This document shows, one piece after another, positions 33,441 through 43,818 of a stretch of 64,000 nucleotides of DNA. The notes under the pieces were generated by a model that was not told where the DNA came from, searched no databases, and saw only the letters and a list, made by a program, of their open reading frames with translations. The position numbers and the translations under genes are program-made. The stretch lies in contig NW_026111172.1 of assembly GCF_024679095.1 (NCBI RefSeq), forward strand, positions 284,354 through 348,353. The letters run 5' to 3'. The DNA is from Eriocheir sinensis. Taxonomy: Eukaryota > Arthropoda > Malacostraca > Decapoda > Varunidae. The stretch's first letter is position 1. The number at the start of each line of letters is the position of its first letter.

Positions 33441-33782
33441 AAGCCCCAGTCACACATTCACGACAGTGACTCCCGGCGCTCTCCCGACTCAGACCACGCC
33501 TTCCACCGTCGGGGCGCACGCCGACAGTTTTGGACATTTTCAAAACAATCGGGGCCCTCCCCGATATCTGTCACCCGTCGCGAATAAACTACGGCCGTCG
33601 GATGTCCATCTCAACGACGTCGTAACAACGTTGTTTCGACATCGGCTATGGTCGGCACTCAAGGGGATGGACTTACGACGGTCGTTACGTACGTCTGGCA
33701 GCGCGACATTCCAAAACTGGCAGCGCGTGGTCTGATGTCGGGAGGGCGCCGGGAGCCATTGTCGTGAATGTGTGACTGGGGC
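33441..33782. mobile_element. MITE with ~48 bp terminal inverted repeats and TTAA flanks
   Basis: The left end AGCCCCAGTCACACATTCAC and the right end read in reverse complement (GCCCCAGTCACACATTCACG) agree over about 48 nt (to CTCCCGAC) with few mismatches. TTAA lies at both outer edges (33438-33441 and 33783-33786), suggesting a piggyBac-type or, if only TTA is counted, Harbinger-type duplication. No coding capacity. Confidence 0.75.
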
Positions 33783-33786
33783 TTAA

Positions 33787-35054
33787 CTACACAGCCGTCC
33801 GGACGGACTCACGACGGGGAGAAGAGAAAAAATAAAGACCTATAAACAAGGCTAGGCACATTTATTCATGTTGTACTTAGTTTAGGAGGTATACATAGTC
33901 ATGCCTGATGACACGGTCCACAGTTAATAGCTAAATAAAGGCACGATTTCCCGAACTGACAGAAGTGGGCGAATGGACACACGACAGAATCTAGTTTCTC
34001 CTCTCACAATGATGGTCAGAACATGTTTTTTTTCTTTGATTCCTCTACGAAAAACCTTACCCTTGCGTGGGTGTACATTTACAATAAACAAGATACATAA
34101 GAACAGGAATGCCCAGGGAGGGGAAAACTTGCACACCGGGGAAGAACGCTACGAGGATTTTATACTCGCCTGCGGCGAGGGCGGAGTCCCGCAAGAGCGG
34201 GAAAAGGGGGGCCAAGTAGCTGATTATGATCTATTAAGGTTTAATTTAAAAAAAAAGGGAAAATTAGGATAGTTTACATATGGGTTATGGTTTCCTGACT
34301 TGCAAGATGACGAAATTTACCTTTGAAGCAGCGAAAAAATCTATGTAAGGTGGATGACTTTATCAGGTAGGACATTTACACGCAAGGTGGGTGGCAACTG
34401 CTCGAATGCGTGCGCGGGCAGGGAGGGACGGCAGACGCGGAATTATGGCGGGACAATCTTGGCGCGGAAAAGTGGTGTGAGGTATTGCACCATATTGTGT
34501 AATTGTAGCTTGGGGGGGGGGGGGGAATCTTATTATGTTATACATTACAGAGACAACCCAAGCCTTCCGATACTTAGTATTATAGATTGTGATTAATGAT
34601 AGTTTCTTATAATTACTTACATACCTATGATGACTTATAATCACGTATGACTACTTATGATCACTGATAACTACTTATAATCACTTATAATCACTTATAG
34701 TTACTTATAATCACTTATAATGACTTAACCTACGTTTTTTTCCTTATTTTTCTAAGTTTTTCCTCCTCCCTACATATCCCGGCATTACATTTATCTATAT
34801 TATACACGCTAGTACCTACCTAACTTCCGTCTGCCGAGTTCATCTGTTCAATGTGTTCTTACGTAACAGAAAACTGTCACACTCTAAAAATATAACGTAA
34901 ATCTACGCTCCTGGTGCTGTACACACGCCCCATATCCGTCACCAACCTATTGCCACTAAGTTCCCCACTGCTAAACACTAACCCTCTCCACCTGCTCTAA
35001 CCCTCACCACACAGTTATTTAGGTGGTTATAGTGGGTAATGGTGGTGGTTACTG
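33787..35054. repeat. Non-coding, with a 12 bp minisatellite at 34640-34730
   Basis: No gene. At 34640-34730 the word CTTATAATCA(C/T) and close variants (TACTTATGATCA, CTTATAGTTA) repeats about seven times. A G run of 13 occurs at about 34512-34524. Confidence 0.6.
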
Positions 35055-35362
35055 GTTAGTGGTAGTGGCCGGGTGTCGGATATGGGGGGTGTGGGTTGTC
35101 CAGTAACAGGAAAATAGGGTCAGTAAACTATTTGGTGAGGTTTAGAGGTGGAGGAAGTTAGTGGTTAGTGCTGTACGTGGTTAGTGGTAGTGGCAGGGTG
35201 TTGGATATGGGGAGTGTGGGGTGTCCAATAGTAGGTTAATTGGGTCAGTAAACTGTTTGGTGAGGGTTAGAGGTGGAGGAGGTTAGTGGTTAGTGCTGGG
35301 GTTAGTGGTAGTGGCAGGGTGTTGGATATAGGGAGCGTGGGGTGTCCAATAGTAGGTTAACG
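35055..35362. repeat. ~122 bp tandem repeat, about 2.5 copies
   Basis: The unit starts TTAGTGGTAGTGGC(C/A)GGGTG, then GGATATGGGG(A/G)GTGTGGG, GGGTCAGTAAACT and TTAGAGGTGGAGGA. Copies begin at about 35055, 35179 and 35299; the third stops at 35362. Copies two and three agree better with each other than with the first. Confidence 0.85.
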
Positions 35363-35656
35363 CTGGCTCCTGCCACCTACTTAAAAACTTCCAAATGATC
35401 GTAGAAAATGAGAGCATACGCTCCAGACACTGAGCAGCTCTCCAATGAAGCTCAGGAACAGGTCACATTGAAGTTTAAACCCAGCATGGTGACCAGATAT
35501 ATTAAGTACAGTTGGCATGTTGTTTAAAAGCATGTAGTACTTGTGCAGTCGTGGTAACACACTATAAACGATTGACAATATGTTGGTGACATCATATGAA
35601 ATTAATGGAGGGGCATCATATATATAATAATTTATTTGATGACAGCTGCTTTTATA

Positions 35657-35734
<78 letters not shown>

Positions 35735-36534
35735 TTAGTTTAATTTACTGTCTTGTCTTGTCTGTGGGTAGGCTATATTATCTAACTCCTAAATGGAGGA
35801 GGGAAACTTTAATGTTTCGTAATTTCCATTTATAATTTACACTGCAGCTCCAGCAGCACTGCTTTACTGCCAAGTTAGAAGAAACTGGCTCTTCTCGAAT
35901 TATGGATTGCCGACCTTTGCATTAGGGGAAGGGATAGAATTGACCTTTTTTTTTTTTTTTTTTCTCTCCCTCAGCTGCCCTGTTCTAAATCGTCCTGTAC
36001 ACTCTTAACCCGGTAGCAGCGACAGGCAAAATTTGTGCCATGATTTAAACCCCCCAAAATAGATGATACATAATCTGATCACAAATGCCTTGATATATAT
36101 TAAGAAATGGTTTGTGTAAGGGGTGATTTTTTCTCATTTTTCTCGCTTGGGGGAACCATTAAGAAACGTAATCCTCGCTGCTACCGGGTTAAAAGCCGCC
36201 TCTTTCATTTTTTTTCAAGTAACAAAATAATCTTTATGTTCTTGGATTTGAAATCCTTTTGGGAAATAACTGTGTAAACAGTTTTTTTTCTGATTTCTAT
36301 CACCATTATTCTGTAATTTCAATTTTGCTTTCCTATAATATATACATCATAGGAAACAAACTATGAAACTTGCTGTCTTAAATATTTATCAACTTAATAA
36401 ATACTGTTTTGTTTTCTTCATGAGGCGTTGCTGGATTTTACGACTAAACACTTATGCTCTCTATTTCCTTTTAATGGCTTTTTAAATATCGTACAGTATT
36501 TATCAAAAATAAGTAATGTCAGGGAATACGTTAT
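35363..36534. repeat. Non-coding, with (TTA)n at 35657-35735
   Basis: No gene. A pure ATT/TTA run of about 26 units lies at 35657-35735. The Tyr-rich open frame across it is a repeat product. Confidence 0.75.
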
Positions 36535-36773
36535 GGCTGCGCGTGACCACGGTGCTCATCTCCGACGCATTGACCCTTAAGCCTGTGCGGGGTAAGAACC
36601 TATAACCCCTGGACAGTGTGGCATCCGGATTACCATAGTGTACCCTCCTCAGGTTACCCCAGGGTAACCGACCAACTGACCAACCCGAAAGGAAAGATGA
36701 ACAGATTGGTCGGCTGAACGCCGACTGCCTTCGGATTCGTAGCTGTGCACGCTAACCACTGCATCACGGAGGC
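36535..36773 (-). mobile_element. tRNA-derived SINE-like element, second family
   Basis: The minus strand starts GCCTCCGTGATGCAGTGGTT AGCGTGCAC, an A-box-like tRNA head (TG...GCAGTGGTTAG), with a degenerate B-box (TACGAATCCG) about 35 nt later. A body with TCGGCGTTCAGCCGACC and a GGTTACCC(T)GGGGTAACC palindrome follows. It differs from family S. The ends are approximate. Confidence 0.5.
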
Positions 36774-36928
36774 ATATGTTTATACACCACTTGCTATTAT
36801 TAGATTTATTTCAATAATCACTTGACCTTTCCAAATCTCAAAAGTATTTTAGATGACTTCTTTCATATGGCAGATTTTTAATATTTTGGGGTATAAGTCC
36901 GTTCCATTCCGTCTGTCCATTCGCGAAC

Positions 36929-36993
<65 letters not shown>
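36929..36993. repeat. (AAT)n microsatellite
   Basis: About 21 AAT units; the Asn-rich open frame across it is a by-product. Confidence 0.95.
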
Positions 36994-36994
<1 letters not shown>

Positions 36995-36999
36995 GCTTT

Positions 37000-37596
37000 A
37001 ATTCGCCCAGCGGCATACGAAATAGCCTAGCATTGCATTTAACAGTTATTATTTACTATTTCATGTTGTTTCGATTATTAATCGTTATTTACATGCAGTA
37101 AATTATTAAGATACCCTTTATTCAAACTTGCAGAGCCAGATGTCTTTTAATATACCTGAAATGAGCTATCAATCAATGAATTTGAAAAACAAAAGATCGT
37201 TCTAGCATGATGTGACCAAGTTATTTGATACAAGCTTGTATTTTCGTCTGCTTGTAAGTTAGATTATCGATGCAAACGACTGAGTTGTTTTTTGTATACA
37301 AAAACATGCAAATATATTATTGAAAAATAAGCTTGAATGTCTATTACAACAGTTGATTGTCACGTAGCTATTCACGAACTAGAAATGCGCAGGTGCCACA
37401 TCTATCAAAATTCCCGCTTTGTTGGTGGACAGATGAAATGAAACTTACCTATGTGTTTGTCTGTATAATAGATAGGCTACTATTTACTTTTGGACAGAGT
37501 CTATTTTTTTGTATATTTTGTTAATCTTTTTTTTACTCATTTCTCTTACTTTTTTTCCTCTTCTTGATTTCGATCTCACTTTCTCTTTCTCTCCCC

Positions 37597-37597
<1 letters not shown>
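37000..37597. other. No gene recognised
   Basis: AT-rich sequence between the (AAT)n run and the (TC)n tract that precedes CR1-like copy C. Confidence 0.5.

Positions 37598-37661
<64 letters not shown>
37598..37661. repeat. (TC)n microsatellite at the 5' boundary of CR1-like copy C
   Basis: About 32 TC units followed by three CTGACCTCT(C)ATTCACTC-type words, then GC-richer LINE 5' sequence. Confidence 0.9.
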
Positions 37662-37662
<1 letters not shown>

Positions 37663-37946
37663 GACCTCTTCATTCACTCCTGACCTCTCATTCACTCCTG
37701 ACCTCTCCTGAGAGATGGACGTGACCTCCCCGCTGCGGCCACCACAGCCTAGTTTACCCGCGCTACACGCCTTGTTGACCCTGTGTTTTCGTTGTGTTCT
37801 TTGGGTTTGCGTTTGCTTTCACGTGTGTTTGTGTGTTCTTACTTGTGAACTTTGTGTGTTGCATGTGATTTCCCGACGCGTGTTTCGTGTGTGTTCGTTT
37901 GTGGTTTCTGTGAGTGTGTCTGCCTGTGGTTGCCTCTGTGATTTGT

Positions 37947-38215
37947 GTTTCCGGTGTTTTTGCGTGTGATTTGGCTGTTTCCGAGTGTTCTATGTGTATT
38001 TCAGAGTGTTTCGAGTGTGTTGTTGTGTTTCCGGTGTTTTTGCGTGTGATTTGGCTGTTTCCGAGTGTTCTACGTGGGTTTCAGAGTGTTTCGAGTGTGT
38101 TGTGTTTCCGGTGTTTTTGCGTGTGATTTGGCTGTTTCCGAGTGTTCTACGTGGGTATCAGAGTGTTTCGAGTGTGTTGTTGTGTTTCCGGTGTTTTTGC
38201 GAGTGACTTGGGGGT
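37947..38215 (+). repeat. 75-78 bp tandem repeat in the 5' region of CR1-like copy C
   Basis: The unit GTTTCCGGTGTTTTTGCGTG TGATTTGGCTG..., then GAGTGTTCTA(C/T)GTG and CAGAGTGTTTCGAGTGTGT occurs three times plus a partial fourth, starting at about 37948, 38027, 38104 and 38184. Comparable in position to the promoter monomers of some mammalian L1 elements; a promoter role is inference. Confidence 0.85.
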
Positions 38216-38830
38216 GTTGAATCGTGCTTATGCTTGAGTTTCTGACTGTTTCACGTGTGATATAGGTGTGTCGGGTGTTCTTGCGTGAGTTTCTCGTGTG
38301 TTTCTCGAGTGTTTTTTGCGTTGTGCTTGCTGACACCTCTCCCTTTGAATTCCCCTGAGGATTCAATCTGCTCCTCCTCACTACACCCTCTTTAAATCCC
38401 CTAGAGGATTAACCCTTCCTACCCCCCTTTCCCTCACCTCACCTAAGCCCCCCCACCCTCGCTCACCTCACCTCCTTTCTGCTCCTCCTCACTACAAATC
38501 CCCTAGAGGATTAGCCCTTCCTACCCCTCCCTCACCTCCACATATTTCTAAGCCCCCCTCCCTCGCTCACCTCACCTCACATCATATTTACCCACCCCTT
38601 CACCCACCTCACCTCACCTCTTTCCTAACCCTCCTTGATCTCACACACCTCACTCACCTCCTCTCTTTCCCCCTCTTCACTCACCTCACATCCCTTCCTA
38701 CTCCTCCTCTCTCTCACTTTACCTCCTTTCCTAAGCCCCCTCTTACTCACCTCACCTCCTTTCCTAATCCCCTTCACTCTATGTTTTTATCTCTTTCATT
38801 TCAGGCAATCATTAATCACTTTCAGCTAAG

Positions 38831-39800
38831 ATGGCGCCTAAGAAGTGCAGTACTTGTAACGGTAGCTTCTCAGCTCACTTTTTTACAGGGCGTTCTGTTG
38901 TCTGTCGACTGTGTCTCTCCAGGCTGCATCTCGAGACAAGACTGCAGGACCAAGAAGAGAAGATGGAAGCAGGTCAGAATAAAATAATAGAGCTTTCTCT
39001 TACTGTTGCCTCCTTGCAGGAATTCATCCAAGCTAACGTTGCCATGCTGCCAAACCCTTCTCCCACCGCCCCCTTGCCCTCTGCGGTACCGTCGACACCA
39101 GCGGACAACACCACGCAGCTGGAGGGTGGTAGTGGCACCGCCCATGATGGCTTCACCGTCGTGAATGGAGGAGCCAAACCAGCCAGACAAGCAATTTATC
39201 CTGTTCATTGCTTCAACAGGTTTCCCATTCTGGAGGAGGAGGACGAGCAGGAGAGCACCTTCCTGGTGGGTGACTCCATGATTCGCCAGCAGGTCGTTGA
39301 GTTCTGCGGCAGAGCTCCTCGTCGAAGACGGAACTGTTGCTATCCTGGTGCTGGGATCGACGATATATCTGCTGCTCTTGAGGAGATCTTCCCCCAGGCT
39401 ACTAATGATTCACTGTTTGTTATTCACACAACGACGTCACCACGACCCGGTCTGAGGAACTGCTGGACAAGTACCGTAGGCTCATCCAGCAGTATAAGTC
39501 TAAATCCCCTAACATTTTGATTTCAGGAGTTCTACCACGGACGTGGGCGGAGAGCGACTTCTTCAGTAAGGCCTTCAGCCTAAATAACCGCTTACAGACT
39601 CTTTGCAGAGAGCTTGACGTGGAGTTCTTCAACGCCTGGGACAATTTCTACGGACAAAGTTAGCTCTTCCACAGGGACAGAAAACACCTGTCTCCCATCG
39701 GGGCAGCTAGATTCGGAAGGCTCCTCAACGACGCAGTACGTGACACCCGAACAAAAAACAACCTCAGCCACGTCCCTCCACCCCGCCTGTGTAAATAGAC
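38831..39800 (+). pseudogene. CR1-like ORF1: zinc-finger and SGNH esterase (disrupted)
   Basis: ATG at 38831. N-terminal Cys pairs (Cys6-x2-Cys9, Cys25-x2-Cys28, His33) suggest a PHD/RING-like zinc finger. A spacer rich in Pro/Ser/Thr and then an SGNH esterase domain follow: FLVGDSMIR (Gly147-Asp148-Ser149, nucleophile Ser149), PGAGIDDI, and, after a deletion at about 39430 that removes the G-T of the usual GTND, N-D-V. The last block is HRDRKHLSP with the catalytic Asp/His pair, in the shifted frame at about 39670-39700. A TAG sits just before it. CR1 ORF1 proteins of this type are thought to aid RNP function or membrane/lipid interaction. Confidence 0.8.
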
Positions 39801-39859
39801 GCCATGCATCGCAACAAACCCGTAACCGTGATCCCGCAAGTACCACCACCACTATTACC

Positions 39860-42549
39860 AAGCCTCTAGATAACTTAAAAATCCTTAGTTTCAATGCGCG
39901 TAGCCCAAGAAACAAATTTGATGAACTGAGATGTCTTGCTCTAACAGAAAATGTTGACGTAATTGCTATAACCGAAACATTTATCGACACCACAAATATT
40001 GATTTAAGTTCCGAATACAACATAGATGGCTACAGACTCTTCAACAAAGATCGTGTAAACCGTAGAGGCGGTGGCGTCGCCCTTTTTGTCTACATCTGTC
40101 ACCTACAGGCCTCCCGGGCAATCACTCGATGACGACCTTGAAATGTACAGCGTTTTAAGGCAGTCACTTAATAACAACGACTCACTGATATTAGGAGACT
40201 TTAACCTCCCACAGATCGACTGGGCGACACTGTCAGGTACAGAAGGCGAGTCACATAGAATGATCGAATATCTAGAAGAAAATTATCTAAGCCAAATGGT
40301 TTCTGAACCAACTCGACAAAATAACATACTCGACCTTGTTATAACGACCCAAGATAACCTAGTCAGTAATGTCACGGTGGGAGAACACCTCGGTTCTTGC
40401 GATCATAAATTAGTGCGCGTCGACATTAGAGCTCAAACATCAGTGACTGAAAAAAAAAAGTAAAGGTGCCCAATTTCAAAAGAGCTAACTTCGTAGAAAT
40501 CCGACAAAAACTAACAGAAATACAACTATCAGATGATGGCAATGTAGAGAAAGCCTGGCTAGGCTTTAAAAATCACTTACTCAGCAGAACACATTCGTCC
40601 CCTTGTGCGAGAAGCGAATTAACACTAATAAAAGCCCACCGTGGTTTAATAGCGAAATTAAACACTCAGTCAAGGAGAGAAAATTGTTTTACAGGTTAAA
40701 GAAAGAACAAAGCACGCCCGAAAACATTAGACTTTATAATGATGCCAGGCGACGAGTAAAAAGATTAGTATGTCAGGCAAAGCGTAGATATGAAGAAAAT
40801 ATTGCAGCCAACTGTAAAAATAATCCGAAATCTTTCTTCAGTTACAGAAACAACAGAGAGGCGATCAGAAGTGGAATTGGACCTTTAACAAACAGCGACG
40901 GTGCACTAGTGACTGACAGCCAACACATTGCAAACCTCTTAAACAATTACTTTTCCTCGGTGTTTAATACTAACAGTCTTCCTCCCGCTACCACCAACAC
41001 CAGTACTAATGTAAATCTCGAGCATGCATTGCCTAATTTTGAAATAACAACCGATGAAGTCCTTAAAGCTCTCCATTCACTTAAAACAAATAAAAGTCCC
41101 GGACCCGATAAAGTATATCCTATACTGTTTAAAGAAACAAAGAGCGAAATACTATCCTTCCTCACAACCGTATTCAATATGTCCTTGAAACAAGGCATCG
41201 TCCCTTCGGATTGGAAAAAGGCTAACGTGACACCGATTTTTAAGAGAGGAGACAAAAAAATACGAAGGTAACTACCGACCCATTAGTCTAACTTCAATTG
41301 TAGGTAAGCTACTTGAGAGCATAATTAGAGACAAAATTGTGAGTTGCCTCGAAAGCCACTCATTAATTGGGGATTCACAACATGGCTTCGTAACAAAAGA
41401 TCCTGCTTATCAAACCTTTTGACCTTTTATAACGACATCTTCTCAGTTTATGACGTAACCAAATCATCGGACGTAGTCTATCTTGATTTCCAGAAATCGT
41501 TTGATAAAGTCCCACGTCATAAACTACTTTATAAATTAAAGCAAATAGGTATTGACGGTCAAGTAAACCAATGGATCACGAATTGGTTAAGCAACAGACA
41601 ACAAAGTGTGGTGATTGACGGATTTAACTCAGAGTGGGCGCCGGTCACTAGTGGCGTCCCTCAGGGCTCGGTTCTTGGCCCAGTGCTCTTCATTATTTAC
41701 ATCAATGACGTGGATGTTGGACTCAATAATCGCATTAGTAAATTTGCAGACGACACAAAGATTGGTAACTCGGTTCTCACTGACGAAGACAGGCAAAGCC
41801 TCCAAGAGGATTTGCACAAAATTTCAGCTTGGTCGGATAGATGGGAGATGCCCTTTAACGTAGACAAGTGCCAGGTCCTTCAAGTTGGAACAAGAAATAA
41901 GAAGTTCGAATACGAAATGCGTGGCGTTAAACTCACAAGCGTTCAATGCGTTAAGGACCTGGGGGTCAAAATCGCGTCAGACCTCAAATTCTCACATCAA
42001 TGCATCGATGCAGCAAATAAAGCGAACAGAATGTTGGGCTTCATTAAAAGAAACTTTTTATTTAAGAATAAAGATGTAATACTCCCGCTCTACAATAGTT
42101 TAGTCAGACCCCACTTGGAATATGCGGTATAGTTTTGGTCTCCTCACCATGCAAAGGACATTGCTAAATTAGGTGTTCAGCGTCGGGCAACAAAAATGAT
42201 CCCTTCCTTGCGCAACAAATCCTACGAAGAAAGTCTTTCCACCCTTAACATGTTCTCTCTTGAGAAACGTCGCCTCCGAGGAAAACTGATCGAATGTTTT
42301 AAAATTCTTAATGGTTTCACGAATGTAGACAGAACAAAATTGTTTATGATCGATGACACTTTGCGAACGAGGAACAATGGCATAAAACTCAAATGTAGAC
42401 AAGTACATTCAGACTGCACCAAATTTTTCTTCACCAACGTTGTAGTGCGAGAATGGAATAAGCTCCCACCGTCAGTGGTCCAGTGTAACACGATTGACTC
42501 CTTTAAAAACAAGCTCGACCGTCACTTCCTTGAACTTAATATTAACTAG
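39860..42549 (+). pseudogene. CR1-like ORF2: APE endonuclease and reverse transcriptase (disrupted)
   Basis: The endonuclease domain starts LKILSFNARSPRNKFDEL, with ITETF; a deletion plus frameshift removes the stretch between GGGVALFV and YRPPGQS (about 40090). It then continues LILGDFNLPQIDW and the SCDHKLV motif. [23 protein letters not shown], a frameshift near 41270, [26 protein letters not shown], catalytic FADDTKIG intact, LGVKIASDLKFS, a TAG at about 42131 and the C-terminal tail to 42549 (LDRHFLELNIN). Further breaks at 40460 and 40690. It would nick target DNA and copy the element RNA; this copy cannot. Confidence 0.88.
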
Positions 42550-42657
42550 AGTAGAAAAGCAACGTTTTGGAGCCATCTGTTTAGTGTAGATTCACTTAGG
42601 TTTAAGGACAGACCACCTAGTCTGGACCATGGGGTCTGTGTGGTCTGATTTTCTATG

Positions 42658-43224
<567 letters not shown>

Positions 43225-43490
43225 CGGTCCTGATGGAGTCCTGGATGGCGGGGTGGGCAACAACGCCAATACATTGCCTTGATTCTTGTTCTGGGTAGAA
43301 AGCAATCTGCCTTAATATAAGTAACGCACTCTGGTCTGATAAAGTCACAACTACCGCCATACAGAGCCAGATTGGGGGAGGAAGGCATATGGGTGACTTG
43401 TCTCATTTCTTATAGACCTTAGGGTGGCGAGGATCGAAGGCAATGACGCCAGCGCATTGGTTCGATTCCAGTGATGGGTAGTAAGAAATA
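43225..43490 (+). repeat. Two diverged copies of a ~65 bp tRNA-like repeat
   Basis: The segment GGATGGCGGGGTGGGCAAC...GCCAATACATTGCC...GATTC near 43240-43300 resembles GGTGGCGAGG...GGCAATGACGCCAGCG CATTGGTTCGATTCC near 43422-43480. The second has a B-box-like GGTTCGATTCC. Both are followed by (T)GGGTAG(A/T)AAG. Possibly heads of old tRNA-derived SINEs. Confidence 0.3.
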
Positions 43491-43645
43491 ATAAATGTTC
43501 GTAGCATTATAATAAGCATTATAAAAGAAGTGATAATAAACCTCTCAGATACTATAAGTATGGGTCAACACAATGGATGCATTGTATATCCATAATTTTG
43601 TTATTACTTATATACATTCTGTCTATCTATCTATATATCTATCCT

Positions 43646-43818
43646 TCACACCTCAGTCAGCTCCTCTCTCTCCTCTTCTCTCCTTTGCTCAGCCTCTTTC
43701 CTCTCGTCGTAGGCCATCGCGGCGGGCATGAAGCACCAAAGCAGGACGCTCAGACCCCCACAGCAGCCCATCGCCAGCATATTTGCGACGTAACTCCTAC
43801 TGGCGTCCCTGATAAAGC
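43646..43818 (-). CDS. Monocarboxylate transporter-like gene, last coding exon
   Basis: The acceptor is TTCCATTGCAG on the minus strand (AG at 43820-43819). The exon completes a glycine codon split by the intron (exon 54761-54947 ends with a single G; this one starts GC) and reads [20 protein letters not shown], then a hydrophobic helix and a charged tail rich in Arg/Glu ending TEV with TGA at 43648-43646. The GFIRD-x-S-x-SY motif followed by the final helix is the end of SLC16 transporters (helix 12). 56 residues plus stop, phase-consistent and fully open. Confidence 0.75.

Noticed and set aside
34640..34730. CRISPR-like spaced repeats
   Set aside because: Units are directly adjacent 12 bp words without spacers; the genome is eukaryotic.
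35596..35835. Poly-Tyr frame
   Set aside because: Translation of the (TTA)n run.
37715..38381. Cys/Val/Phe-rich frames that look like secreted cysteine-rich proteins
   Set aside because: They are translations of the 75-78 bp tandem repeat and its GTGT-rich surroundings.
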